DNA from: Lytechinus pictus
Taxonomy: Eukaryota; Echinodermata; Echinoidea; Temnopleuroida; Toxopneustidae
Direction of reading: 5' to 3'
Length of the DNA: 64,000 nucleotides
NCBI RefSeq assembly: GCF_037042905.1
Contig: NC_087249.1
Span: 12,405,501 to 12,469,500 of the forward strand
Made by a program: the position numbers and the translations under genes. Every line of letters begins with the position of its first letter. Position 1 is the first letter of the stretch. The notes beneath the pieces were generated by a model. That model ran no database searches and had not been told where the DNA came from. It saw nothing but the letters and a program-made list of their open reading frames with translations. Of this stretch, positions 1 through 12,125 are shown piece after piece.

Positions 1-2234
1 TACAATCTACAGGATGGTATTCTAAAATATCAATAGAAGACTTCCAAGCGCCTAGGACACCAATATTCAGTGCCTGGATAAAGCGGTATCATATGACCAA
101 ATGAATAAGATCCAACGTTGAATGAAATTTCGGGTATACAAATCTTCTTGCTTGTTTTAATTGCTTTTTAATTGCTTTTTTAATTATTAGTGAGGTCTAT
201 TTCCATTTTTTTTTTTGGGGGGGGCTAGTTGATAACCATTTCTTATTCCATTTGTTTCTTGCTAGACAGATTTTTGAGGATGCAACTGTCGATCCATTTT
301 AACTCCATTGTCAACCGTTTTGTGTCGACAAGAATAAAATGTTCAACAACGTGAACCCCCGAAAAAAATTTACGGGGTTGTTGATGATATTCTTGTTTTC
401 TGTTTATGAAAAAACAGATAAGAATTTAATTAAATAAATAATCTCTTGTAATCTTTCTTTCATATATAACTAAACATGTATATATTACAAGCCTGAAGGT
501 ATTCATCTAGAATGCTTTTGGTGTTCTTAATAAGTGTTTCAATTCAGGTAACATTCAAAATTGAATATAAAAACCTTGTTGGTATTATCCCAATTTTTAA
601 TTATCATTTTTAATCCGCACTCTTCATCGTAATGTGGTTAAAGTGATATAAATACAAATGACCTCATGGCAAGATTATAATAAATTGTTTTAGTATTACT
701 AATCTGATGTAAACCGATATCTATTATAATATTTGATGTTTAACGAATGATTAGGATCTATAAAATGATATCATGTTAGAAATTATGGATAGTTTGAGGA
801 ACATGGACACCAAGATACAAAGAGAATGCATTTATAAGTCAATGTGTTACCTCCTGTCTCGATGATAGCGCCATCTCGTGTTCTCAAAAAGAACATGATT
901 CTTATTTCAACCAGAGAAAAAAAATAAAATAGACAATTAGCCGTCGAGACAACTTATAATCTCACTTTCACATAATTTTACTTTTATAGTTTTCCTCACC
1001 AATTTTCTTTATGAGCTTCCTTTTCTATATCTCTTTTTTGTCAATACCCTCCTGCTCCTTCTTCTTCATCTTCATCTCCATCTTCTTTTTCTTCCCTTCT
1101 TCTTCTTCTTCTTCTCTTGTTCTTCTATTCCCTCTTATTTTTATTTACCTTCATTTTTACTCCTCTTCATTTGAAAGACTTGTTGATTTTTTATGTAACT
1201 TTACTTTTTGAGATTTCAAAATCGGTTTGAGTCAGAATATTTTTCAAAAACTGTCAATATCTATGAACTCCGGGATCCGATAATCGATTAATGCTTCTCA
1301 ATTCATATTACTTACGATACGATAGATACTGTATGGATGAATTTCAGTTTGTCCAACTGCATCCCAGCTGTATCCAAACTATCGTGACTATCAGAAAATT
1401 TCTATTTAAACTTTATTTTTACGAGTTTTTTTATACGATGAAAAATCAAAGGGGAATAATCAAAATTCGGCGTAAGTATTGCCAACTATTAAACAACAAC
1501 AACAAAAACAACTGGCTGCTGTATTACGTAGAATTTGAAGTATCCTTATCTCAGTTGTGTCCCTTAGTGGTATAATTCGAAAAGTGTTTCCCAATTTAAT
1601 TCACTCAGTTCATATCAACAGGTACTCTTGTTTTGCTAATTCTCCTCAGCAGGAAAATAGGTAGTTGTTGCTTTTACGACGGGAAACTCTCTACAACGCA
1701 GAGAAAATGCAATTAAAATCACAAAAGAGAGCTGGGAGGCATTTCTCGAAAGTTGGTGGAATTGGACAGCAGATCAACCGAAGATTTGCACCGGACGAAC
1801 AATTGCAAACGGTCGTTGTCCAGAGCCAAGAGATTCCGATGCTGTCCCGGTCCACTAACTTTCGACAAAAGCCTCTCTCACCTCTCCATTGTGTATTACC
1901 TTGCATTTTCAAAGGATTTGGTTTGTTGGAGAGAGTTCCCCCGTAGTAAATGCGAAAAGTTCGGAATACAGCTTTGACGGACGACCGCATTCCTCGAAGA
2001 CTTACCGATTGAATAATTACGATAAAGGCACACCGACAAAGCCAACTCCTAACCGTTCAATGGTATGTCATTGGAAACAACGCAATGGATTTGATCGGTC
2101 TGTAGTCGGTTTCGCGGGTGCGACTGTGTCAATAGTATAATATACATACCCTGTTTACATTAGGGTGGGGTGGGTGGGCGTGGTCACGGTGCAATACATG
2201 ATGACGAGCGTGCACTTACCACTCACGGACTCAC
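1..2234. other. Presumed follistatin intron
   Basis: No Kazal-like follistatin repeat exon was found on the minus strand. A pyrimidine tract lies at 1015-1150 and a G-run at 211-225. Sequence at 1665-1990 has open frames on both strands without recognisable domains. Confidence 0.4.
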
Positions 2235-2429
2235 CTCGGCACGGGATACACTCAGACAATGATATTCTGGATGTAAACAATTTCCTCATGAGATTACCCA
2301 AGTCGAGATCCTGGCTCGACCATGAGATCGTCGGCCCTTGCTTGTGACAGCATTCTTCCTGCGAGATGTTGAGCTTGACGAGCTGGGAGCACGGGTTGCC
2401 GTTCTGGGGAGAACTCCAGCACACACCGC
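2235..2429 (-). CDS. FST: Follistatin, exon encoding the N-terminal cysteine-rich domain (partial gene)
   Basis: Follistatin is a secreted glycoprotein that binds and neutralises activin/BMP-type TGF-beta ligands. On the minus strand an acceptor (tttatccag) opens this exon and a donor (CCGAG|gtgagt) closes it, leaving 64 whole residues in an exon that starts and ends in phase 1. The peptide starts GVCWSSPQNGNPC, continues with SQEECCHK and ends SECIPCR. The six cysteines (C, C, CC, C..C) and the CW, EECC and CIPC signatures match the follistatin N-terminal domain, which precedes the follistatin repeats and helps block receptor binding. No follistatin repeat (Kazal-like) is visible between here and base 1, so those exons should lie left of the window. 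The signal-peptide exon is expected at higher coordinates; none is certain (see 36396-36480). Follistatin-like 3 is the main alternative. Confidence 0.85.
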
Positions 2430-2663
2430 CTGGATAAAGAGGAGAAATTATAAAAATTCAATATTTCAGAGTGATGATTTTCCGATGACGGCATCAATAA
2501 AAGGGTCATCATTTTTTTTTCAATATTTTTATTCAAGCTCAAATTAAAACTACGAATCTTTGTCATGAGATTCGTTATGTCTTTTCTGGTTTTGAGTTGC
2601 AGCTTGTGTTATATCTGACTTTTAATAGAGAAATGAGCTGCAGTTTTTCTTTTAATTGATTTT

Positions 2664-3243
2664 CAAAGGTCAAGTCCACCCCAGGAAAATGCTGACTTGA
2701 ATAAATAAAGAAAAATCTAATTAGCAAAGTGCTAAAAATGTCATCAAAATCGGATGTAAAATGAGAAAGCTATGACATTTTAAAGTTTCGCTTATTTTTC
2801 ACACAACAGTGATATGCACAACTAGGTGAGTCAGTCGATGATGTCCATCACTCACTATTTCTTTTGTTTTTTATTGATTGAATTACACAATATTTCATTT
2901 TTTATATAAGGACCAACTTGACTGAACCGTATAGTATTAAACAATACTAATTCCATATGTTCAGGAGGGAATTATCGTTGTATCACTTGACAATGGGGAG
3001 AAAATTAGAATATTTCATATAATAAAATACAAAAGAAATAGTGAGTGGATGACGTCATAGTCTACTCATTTGCATATTAGCCAGATTGTGCTTATAAATG
3101 TTTTGTGAAATTAAGCGAGACTTTAAAATGTCATAACTTTCTTATTTCACATCCGATTTTGATGAAATTTTCAGTGTTATGCTTGTTGGATTTTTCTCTT
3201 TTTATTCATATCAACTTTTTGTTGGGGTATACTTGTCCTTTAA
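2664..3243. mobile_element. ~580-bp MITE, AAGTCCACCCC family, copy 1
   Basis: It starts AAAGGTCAAGTCCACCCCAG and ends GGGGTATACTTGTCCTTTAA in inverted orientation. Interior landmarks are ATCGGATGTAAAATGAGAAA, the central TCACTCACTATTTCTTTTGT and GATGACGTCAT. Other copies occur at 14845, 24202 and, in part, 11890, 17211 and 42154. Confidence 0.8.
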
Positions 3244-3293
3244 GGAGTTCGCTTCTTTACATATATCTTTATGTATGAAATCAGCACCACTAG

Positions 3294-3450
3294 CAGGGGC
3301 CGCGGAACCGGGGGGGGGCTTCAGCCCCCCACTTTTTTCCAAAACCGTTTACAAAAACGCAAAAATTACCATATGATTGTGATTTTTAGCATGGTCAGCC
3401 CCCCACTTTTGGCTCAGCCCCCCACTTTGAAAACCGTTCCGCGGCCCCTG
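3294..3450. mobile_element. Small foldback MITE (CAGGGGCCGCGGAAC ends)
   Basis: It starts CAGGGGCCGCGGAACCGG and ends CCGTTCCGCGGCCCCTG, nearly perfect inverted repeats, with ACTAG directly repeated on both flanks. GC-rich ends contrast with AT-rich surroundings. The CAGGGG termini suggest the hAT superfamily. Confidence 0.7.
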
Positions 3451-3973
3451 ACTAGTGAGTTCAGAGTGTTCTTAAAGACTGTAAAATTATAATGTGAAGT
3501 GCCGTGTATTAACGAGACTTCCTACAGTCTAAGTACTATCTAGAACAGTTTGTTAAATAATTGATATCAAGTAAAGTCTTACTAAAAGTAAAATCTTCTA
3601 AACCTTGGATGATGAAAGCAAAGCCTATGTAGTCGCTTGACGCCGCAGGCCATGTGCTAGAAAAGAGTCGTAATCGGCAGATATGGTGTTTGAAAATGTA
3701 TAAATTTGTTTCATTATCTTACAGTAAAAAAGTTGCGTACAGATAGGGGGCTTGGGACGCTTGCCCGCCCCCCCCCCAAAAAAAAAAAAAAAAAAAAAAA
3801 AATCACGACCATGAAAAAAAAGAGAAAAGGAAAGAGAAAAGGGTGAAATATTATATTATGTTTTTGATATCATATCAACATTTATCATAAAAACTTGATT
3901 TTTGTAATAAAATTGTAGATTTTTTATATAAATTTTTGCCAGATACGCCATTTCTGACCCCCTCAGAGTTTTT

Positions 3974-5062
3974 GTCTCACCTGCATAGCAGAGTGAGACT
4001 ATAGGCGCCGCTTTTCCGACGGCGGCGGCGGCGGCGGCGGCGTCAACACCAAATCTTAACCTGAGGTTAAGTTTTTGAAATGACAGCATAACTTAGAAAG
4101 TATATGGACCTAGTTCATGAGACTTGGCCATAAGATTAATCAAGTATTACTGAACATCCTGCCTGAGTTTCATGTCACATGACCATGGTCAATGGTCATT
4201 TAGGGTCAATGAACTTAGACCATGTTGGGGGAATCAACATCAAAATCTTAACCTAAGGTTAAGTTTTTGAAATGTCATCATAACTTAGAAAATATATGGA
4301 CCTAGTTCATGAAACTTATACATAAGGTTAATCAAGTATCACTGAACATCCTGCATGAGTTTCACGTCACATGACCAAGGTCAATGGTCATTTAGGGTCA
4401 ATGAACTTTGGCCGAATTGGGGGTATCTGTAGATTTACCATCATAACTTTAAAAGTTTATGGATCTGATTCATGAAACTTGGACATAATAGTAATCAAGT
4501 ATTACTGAACATCCTGTGCAAGTTTCAGGTCACATGATCAAGGTCAAAGGTCATTTAGGGTCAATGAACTTTGGTCAAATTGGGGTATTTGTTGAATTAC
4601 CGGCAAATAACTTTGAAAGTGTGTTGGTCTAGTTCATAAAACTTGGACATAAGAGTAATGAAGTATCACTGAACATCCTTTGCGCATTTTAGGTCACATG
4701 ACCAAGGTCAAAGGTCAATGAACTTTGGCCTTAATGGGGGTATCTGTTGAATTACCATCATAACTTGGAAAGTTGATGGATCTTTCTCTTGAAACTTGGA
4801 CATAAGAGTAATCAAGTATCACTGAACATCCTGTGCGAGTTTCAGGTCACATGATCAAGGTCAAACGTCATGTAAGGTCAATGAACTTTGGCCACGTTGG
4901 GGGTATTTGTTGAATTACCATCATATCTCTATAAGTGTATGGGTCTAGTTCATAAAACGTGGAAATAAGAGTAACCAAGTATCACTGAACATCTTGTGCG
5001 AGTTATAGTAGTTTTCAAAATCAGCACTGCTGCTATATTGAATCGCGTGATGCAGGTGAGAC
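3974..5062. mobile_element. TIR-bounded element containing a six-copy ~163-bp tandem array
   Basis: The ends GTCTCACCTGCAT (3974) and ATGCAGGTGAGAC (5050-5062) are inverted repeats. A CGG trinucleotide run sits at 4020-4042. Inside, a unit containing TGAACATCCTG, AGGTCACATGACCAAGGTCA, and TTTAGGGTCAATGAACTTTG recurs with starts near 4151, 4342, 4505, 4669, 4822 and 4985. Two units carry AGGTCAAAGGTCA (4541-4553, 4705-4717). The class is unassigned. Confidence 0.75.
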
Positions 5063-7239
5063 GGCCAGAGGCATTCCACTTGTTGGCTCATTACGCCACT
5101 GATTTCAAGGGTACTTTGATCATGGGATAACATAGCTATATATGTCTGTCTTCCTCCCTCGCTCGCTCGCTGCGCCCTCTCGGATGATGATGTTAGTATG
5201 TTTGATGTCTTGTAAAACAAATTCAGCAGGCGCATTCGCCAAATGTTCATAAATTATTATTGTGGTTCTATAACCCTTCATGCATGGTGTGATTTGATGA
5301 CAAATCATCATTTTTACCATGTCTAATATGCTTTACAAAACCAAAAGTGTTATTTTTCATGAGCGGTATAAGATGGTATAATGACATAAAAATACAATAA
5401 AAACAAATGAATTCGGCAATTGAGGCAAATTGTTATTTCCAACGTAGCTCGTGTGTAGTGTATATTTAGGATATGTTTCATTTCCACCACGATTGCAGTG
5501 AACACGATTTGTCTTTGCATGGTACAATTACAAGTCCCCCCCCCCCTCCCCCCCCCCAAAAAAAAAAATCAGGCAAACAAACTGACAAACATTAGTTCAC
5601 AACTTATCTAACGATCTCATCCCAGAAAAGTTCAACTTTAAAGGACCTTATTCACCTTACAGCCAAGTTTCCGAACTAATGTGAGTCATTTACGGTTATG
5701 TGAGGCTAAAGTTAGTTAAACCATTGGCAGAATTACCCGCAGGCAACTGTCCAAATTTCTATGTTAACACAGATAACCTATTGGTCAAATTGAATACCAA
5801 GTTTGTCAATTATAAAAGTTTGTCTTCCAAAGATTCCCTTAAAAGTAATGCTCTTCCAAAGATTCCCTTAAAAGTAATGCAATAAATGACAGGTGATACA
5901 CATATTTTTTTTCCAGGGGGGGGGGCAAGACGGGTAAAAAAATCGAATATTCTCAAAAGCAATAGGGCAAAGCTTTTGCATTTGAAGGATTCTTTGAATT
6001 CTAAACAAATATTGGGTAAAAATGCTCCATGAGGTAATTATGTTTCCAACCAACAATGACCATTTCTTTTAGGAATATTTTTTTATCAAGTGTGATAAAA
6101 AATTTTCCCATTCTAAAATAATTGCTGCTTTTGTTAACCTTACTGGACAATATGCTTCCCGCATTGGGTAAAATACTGCCCAAAATTGGCTGGACACATA
6201 ATTATCCTCAAGCTGGTTAAAATATTACTCAATATTTTTTTACAGTGTGCACCCTTTTCGTGAATTTCTTGAAAATGCTCAGTAAAACAATGTAAGTTTT
6301 CAAAATCCCCTCCCCTCCTTATTGATTAAAAAAAAAAAAATCAGTAAAACAATGTAAGAGTTCACCTCCCCCCGTGCGTACGGCCATGGCAATACCAAGG
6401 ACGTAATACCACATTTAGTTCATCGGGGAAGCCGAGCCAGACCGACAAAAACTATTACGTTATTAAAAATGGTATACCACCGATAGTTTGCAGTCGGTTT
6501 CGTTAGTATGACTTGAGCATTATCGAGAACTTTTATAGAGATTAACAGCTGCTACGAATGAGCTTCTCATGCAGGCTTAGTAGTATTTGGTATTATAGAA
6601 TTTGAAAATGATTTTCATTCGAGAAAGTCATGTTTTCTGTTGCATATCGTTGCAAATCTATTATTCACATTGATGTCATATGGACTTCTTCATAAATTAT
6701 GTTATGTGGCTTGTCATTGGTAACGATCCCTTACGCGGTTTGAATTCTTTCTTTTTATAGAGAATCTTATATTCTGGTAAATTTCGGAAATACGGGGAAA
6801 CAGCGAGAGAACAATGCGCGAATGGGGTGACTAAGCGATACAAATCCATGTTTCGGCCCGACAGACTGTTCGGGTCCCGCCCGGAAAACAACATCAAACA
6901 TGAACATGGTCGAGAACAACGATATTGACAGAACTACTTAAGAAGACTCTAGTAGTGCTAAGGACAAGTCACGGAACTGACGTCGGGACAGATGTCGATG
7001 GTGACGCCAGATAAACGACCATCGAAACCTTGCTTGTGGACAGACTTGATTTTCTGAAAGGAACTGATGGTTACAAAACATTCATGTTCAATAATTTGCT
7101 GCGTTCATAATGGTATCAATTTCAGACCTGTACCCCACTGGGGACTTAGATGGCCATGTACCCCAAGAAATGTCACAATGTCACTACCAAGAAAATTATG
7201 AGAAAAAGAAAGTGACATAACATCGGTCGATGTGGGGTA
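5063..7239. other. Repeat-poor stretch without recognised genes
   Basis: Holds C-runs at 5537-5560, a G-run at 5918, the 29-bp duplication, and a TTGGGTAAAATACTGCCCAA foldback fragment near 6160-6190. No supported coding exon. Confidence 0.4.
5824..5880. repeat. 29-bp tandem duplication
   Basis: Two copies of CTTCCAAAGATTCCCTTAAA plus AGTAATGCT. Confidence 0.9.
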
Positions 7240-7525
7240 CACTGTTGAAAAACCCCTGATTTTACAGAAAAAACAGAAGATTTTGCAAAAAGCAACAACA
7301 GAATCATTCTGTAAATTCATAAAACAGGAATTTTTCTGCAATTTAACATAACAGGTCTGTTAAAAAAGGGGGAAAATCTGTTTTATATAAGGAAATTCGT
7401 AACATTCCATTATTACACCAAATACCAATTTCCTGTAAGATTACGCAATCTGGTAAGATTACAGGTGTTCTCGAGACTCTGCTGCAGGAACTTCTTTTAT
7501 TTTAAGGATAAATTTTCTAACAGTG
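7240..7525. mobile_element. Short TIR element (CACTGTTA ends), copy 1
   Basis: CACTGTTGAAAAA opens and TTTTCTAACAGTG closes, with TA on both flanks. The interior carries CTGCTGCAGGAACTTCTTTT and CTCGAGACTCTGCTGCAGG landmarks. Copies also at 9108 and 10813. Confidence 0.75.
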
Positions 7526-7929
7526 TATTTTTTCTATGTGTCTGTAGCATTAGATATTACAATGATTCATCTTTATTTAATTGGAATAAGATCAAGTGTG
7601 AAAGGGGGCATTTATTGTCAAATTTGCATTCATTACCCGAGGTTCAGATGATCGTTCATGGCAGACTTTTTCTTTGAATCGGTAACCTCTAAACCAAACC
7701 ATAATAAATACTTCCAAAAGACTCCATATAATGATTTAATCTTTATGTCATTGATTTTATATCAAGCCAACGTTAATTTTATCTGATAAGAAATTCACAC
7801 TTTGCATGACGGTTATTATTGCTAAAAATTGCAACATTTTGAGAGTTAATTTTGAAGAAAAAAAATGACAATGACAAATGTATAAAATACAACATATTAT
7901 TATAGAATAACCTCTACATAATTCCATTT

Positions 7930-8235
7930 ATAGTTTTTTAACTGTATTTGTAAATAAATACATGGATATATAGAAAACACCGAATGGATGAATATATGTC
8001 TGGAAGAAAAAATAAGCTGAATAACCAGCTTACTATGTAAATAAATACATAGATAGATAAATATATGACTAGATAAATATATATAGATATAGATAAATAA
8101 ATACATAAATAAATAATTAACAAATTCAAGAACTAAAACAATATTTAGTGAGTGAGTTAATGGATAAGTGAATGAATAAAGGAATAATTGAATAAATGTA
8201 TTTAATATGAATAAATTCATGAATTCATAGATTCA
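7930..8235. repeat. AAAT/ATAG tetranucleotide-rich tract
   Basis: Degenerate tetranucleotides (AAATAAATACATAGATAG, GAATGAATAAAGGAAT, ATTCATTCATTC). No gene. Confidence 0.8.
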
Positions 8236-8657
8236 TTTATTCATTCATTCATAAGTGATAAATAACCATCATTCCTGATTGTCGTTCTCTGACTGGTGGA
8301 CGCCCAAACCATCAAATTGTTCTCAAGATCTATATCTTCTACCTGTCAGTCGAATGTTAACTATGATTGAGAAGTCGGTGCCTCTGATTCACTTGAAAGA
8401 CAGAGGCAGCATCGAAATCTTCATCATCGTCATCATCAATGTCTTAATTATTTTCTGCTCAAATTACATTCTAAGGAATGGTTTATATCCTGATCGGAAA
8501 ATACAGATAATAAACTAATGGTATATTTTTGAAACTTCACATGCCGCAGGTAAATGAAATCTGAAATGGATGTTTATACAGTAGTATGCAGGTAGATTGA
8601 TATCAAGAGAAGTCACAGCAAATGTATAATTATGGCAAGTCATGAAGATACGATGGA

Positions 8658-8903
8658 TGATTTCAAGTCCGGTGTTGGCCTTGGTGTTGGTGTTGGAATT
8701 TGGATTACTTCCCCTAGCTTCAAAACGTATACAGAGTTTGTAAAACTGATCCAGATCATATTATTGACAAAACATCAACTATAGTGAGTGACTTTTAGGG
8801 ACCATCTTCATTTTATGTTTGGTGGTTTAATCGAGTAAAAATTGACACACACACAAAATTTGACACCAACACCAAAAGGTCAACACTGAACTTGAAATCA
8901 CCG
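8658..8903. repeat. Inverted repeat with GGTGTTGG-rich arms
   Basis: GATTTCAAGTCCGGTGTTGG / CCTTGGTGTTGGTGTTGG at the left mirrors ACACCAACACCAAAAGG and CAACACTGAACTTGAAATCA at the right, about 245 bp overall. Probably a MITE remnant. Confidence 0.7.
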
Positions 8904-9107
8904 TGTTGCCGGTGTAGAAAAAAAGAAGAAGAAGCAATTACTAGGTGGAGGTTCAGATAGAATAGAATTGAAATGAGTTTACACAAGTGATATTATTTAC
9001 TTTTTTATACCTGTACATCAATATATTGAAAATGTCTTCATTGTTTGCTGTTGGTTATTCACCATGGATAAAAATAAGTAACTTGATCTAAGTAAACAGT
9101 GTCGTTA

Positions 9108-9402
9108 CACTGTTAAAAAAAAATTCTACTTAAAAAAACCCCAAAATTACTGCAGCAGCTAGTCTCGAGAACACTTGTAATCTTACTGCACTGTGTAATC
9201 TTTTATACAAACATTTGTGTAAAATTACAGAAAAATTAGAATTTGGTGTATGTAAACTTGCAAACCTGTTCTGTAAAATTGTAGAAATATTGAAGAAAAT
9301 CTTTCCTGTTATAACAATGTACAGAATGATTTGGTTATTTCCTTCTGTAAATTCTGTTTTTTAATTTTTCTTCTGTAAAATATTCTGTTTTTTCTAACAG
9401 TG
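9108..9402. mobile_element. Short TIR element (CACTGTTA ends), copy 2, opposite orientation
   Basis: CACTGTTAAAAAAAAATTCT opens and TTTTTTCTAACAGTG closes. Internally it reads inverted relative to the other copies, with GCAGCAGCTAGTCTCGAGAA near the left end. Confidence 0.72.
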
Positions 9403-10144
9403 ATTGAAAGGCAGTTTTGTAACATAAAATTCTACTGCGTGTTAATTCAAAGTAACAAGTAGATAGAAACACTATTTATTTACCATCTGCAAGCTGTATT
9501 CCACAAAATGTCCAGATTGATATGATGGCAAAGACTTGTTGATTATACCGCCTCATTTTGTGAAGTTATCTCTCGCTTTCACACCTTTTTGCTTCAATGA
9601 TATGCAAATCGATAGGTCCGATGCCCAAACTCTCTCAAGATTGGTATAATTAGCGGATGTTCTAAGACTGGTGATGAAGTTCTTCAAGATGACATTCTCC
9701 GAGATGAAAATTTCCAAGATAACATATATCAAGATCAATAAGACATGCGCAAGATGCTTCTAAGATATAAAGCAACTTCGGCGGATTGGAATGATATATA
9801 TAAGAGGCCTCACGTATGGATTTGTAGAAAATGAAGTTATGAATGGCGCTGTAAGTTGGCTCCCAAACTATAAACATTTTCAGTCATCGAGCAATGAGTT
9901 GAGATAACGCTGTAAAGAATTTTGAATGCCTGATGGTTCACGAGACACGAGACAAACCAACCAATCATGGGTCTTCAACTTCCATCTGGAAGCTGGTTAA
10001 AGATTAAGAAAATAGTCAGACACGAGATGACGTCGATGCCTTGCCAATACCCTCACCCCCCCACACACACACATTGTTTTCATATTTTTGTTTTCTGCTT
10101 TTGTCTGAATTTCTTTGTTCGTTCTTTCTTCTACTCAACCATCC

Positions 10145-10471
10145 CTATCTGTCTCTCTATTCATATCTCCCTATCTATATATATATTTATCTATCTATCT
10201 AACTATCCATCCATCCATCCATCTATCTAACTATCTATAGATCTATCTTTCTTTCTTTCTATATATCTATCTATATATCTATCTATCGATCGATCGATCT
10301 AGTAATCTACCATTCTTTCTTTCTCCCTTGCTATCTATCTATTTATCTATCTATCTATCTTATTATTTATATATCAACCTATCTATTTTTATGTCTATAT
10401 ATCTCTATCGATCTACCTATCTACCTACCTATATACCTACCTATCTATCTATCTATCTACCTACCAATTTA

Positions 10472-10506
<35 letters not shown>

Positions 10507-10545
10507 ATCTATATATCTATGTATCTATCAGTGTATCTCTATCAG
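10145..10545. repeat. (CTAT)n / (TA)n microsatellite
   Basis: About 400 bases of CTAT/CTAC/CCAT tetranucleotides ending in a (TA) run at 10480-10504. Confidence 0.93.
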
Positions 10546-10812
10546 CTGATATCATCTTAATTGTAATACCTCTCCTTCTGAATATATCTGTCTGAAAGTG
10601 TTATGGTAAAACTGTAGCAAGAATTTCAGGGAAATCGTTCCCTCCGTTTTCTCATTATTAGTTGCAGGTTTCCTATACCAGTCCGGTGGTGAAGACAGCA
10701 TAATTAATCCCGGTTACGTCATTTTGTCTGAATTCATGATCTTAATCATCTCCTGTACATTTCCATTTGGTCATTAAAAGATTCCCTCTGCAGTATCTGC
10801 AATTTCTCTATG

Positions 10813-11092
10813 CACTGTTAAAAAAACCTGATTTTACAGAAAAAAGAAGATTTTGCAGAAAGCAATAACAGAATCATTCTGTAAATTCATAAAACAGGAA
10901 TTTTTCTGCAATTTAACAGAACAGGTCTGTTTAAAAAGGGGGAAAGGGTGTTTTCTTTAAGGAAATTTGTAAGGTTCCATACACCAAATACCAATTTCCT
11001 GTAAGATTACGCAATCTGGTAAGATTTACAGGTGTTCTCGAGACTCTGCTGCAGGAACTTCTTTTATTTTAAGAATAAATTTTCTAACAGTG
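10813..11092. mobile_element. Short TIR element (CACTGTTA ends), copy 3
   Basis: Nearly identical to the copy at 7240-7525, including GGTGTTCTCGAGACTCTGCT and the final TTTTCTAACAGTG. Confidence 0.77.
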
Positions 11093-11760
11093 TACCCCCT
11101 ACCCCCATTCTTATAGTCTCATCTCAAACACACTCAAACCTAGCTTCCCACCCCACCTTCCTCTATCCATTGTTCTATACAAAAAAAAAAAACTCACTTG
11201 CATATACCCTCACCCCACCCCACACACGCATTTCATATACGGATTTCGCACCTATACCCTATAAATATTAATTTATCTATACGTGGAATACATAGATACA
11301 CTTGACAAGCACGCACACCACAAATATCCTCCTAAATTCGCTTAACTTTGCAGGTAGACACACAGAGCACACACACCCTCACACACACACACACACACAC
11401 ACATTTTAATACCAATCACACATCAAACCTTTCAATATCCTCTTACAAGATTACACAGAGCAAATGCAAAACACGGGCAAAACACCAACACCACCCACAA
11501 ATATCGTCTACATTCATTTATCTGTAGATAAACAAACACACGCGCACACCTCACACGCGCCCACCCAGCCCACAAGTATCCTTCCTGTATTGTTTGTATA
11601 CACAAAACAACACGTACAACCCACCCACACACACGTACATCACCCATCCCCTTATATCCTACTACATTAATTTATCTACACAATTTTATCGAAAAGAACA
11701 CGCACACTCACAAACACACTCACACATCTCCCACCTCCCACACTTTATATGACATAAGAA
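11093..11760. repeat. CA/CCCA-rich tract with (AC)n core
   Basis: A perfect (AC) run lies at 11371-11402 within about 650 bases strongly biased to C and A (CACACAC, CCCACCC). There is no coding signal beyond low-complexity frames. Confidence 0.8.
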
Positions 11761-11889
11761 TAAAATTCCCTCATAACTAATGCGAAACCCTGTATCACTC
11801 CTTGAATAATGTGTGGTCGCCAATCTGCAACCTATTTTAATTCATTGAACATGCTGAGTAATCGTCAAATCGTCAAATCTGCACCAATT

Positions 11890-12125
11890 GATATATTTTG
11901 TATTTAATAAATAAAATACAACGGGGATAGTGAATGCGTGACATCATCGACTCTCTCCTTTGCAGATCATCCGTGTTGTGTAATTAGCGACATTAAGCAA
12001 AGCTTTGAGATTTCCTAAATTTCTTCATCCGCTTAAAAAAACATTTATCGAGATATGCTGGTTCGATTTGTCTTTTTTATTATTGAGACCTCCACTTTTT
12101 GTAGGGGTGACTTGACCTTTAAAAT
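11890..12125. mobile_element. AAGTCCACCCC-family MITE, diverged half copy
   Basis: Only the right half is recognisable: GACATCATCGACTC, a decayed A-rich arm, and TAGGGGTGACTTGACCTTTA at the end. Confidence 0.5.

Noticed and set aside
1691-1990. Minus-strand ORF with several cysteines as a follistatin repeat exon
   Set aside because: The cysteine spacing does not fit a follistatin/Kazal repeat and no acceptor-donor pair in the right phase was found.
10328-10549. Tyr/Ile/Ser-rich ORF
   Set aside because: By-product of the CTAT tetranucleotide repeat.
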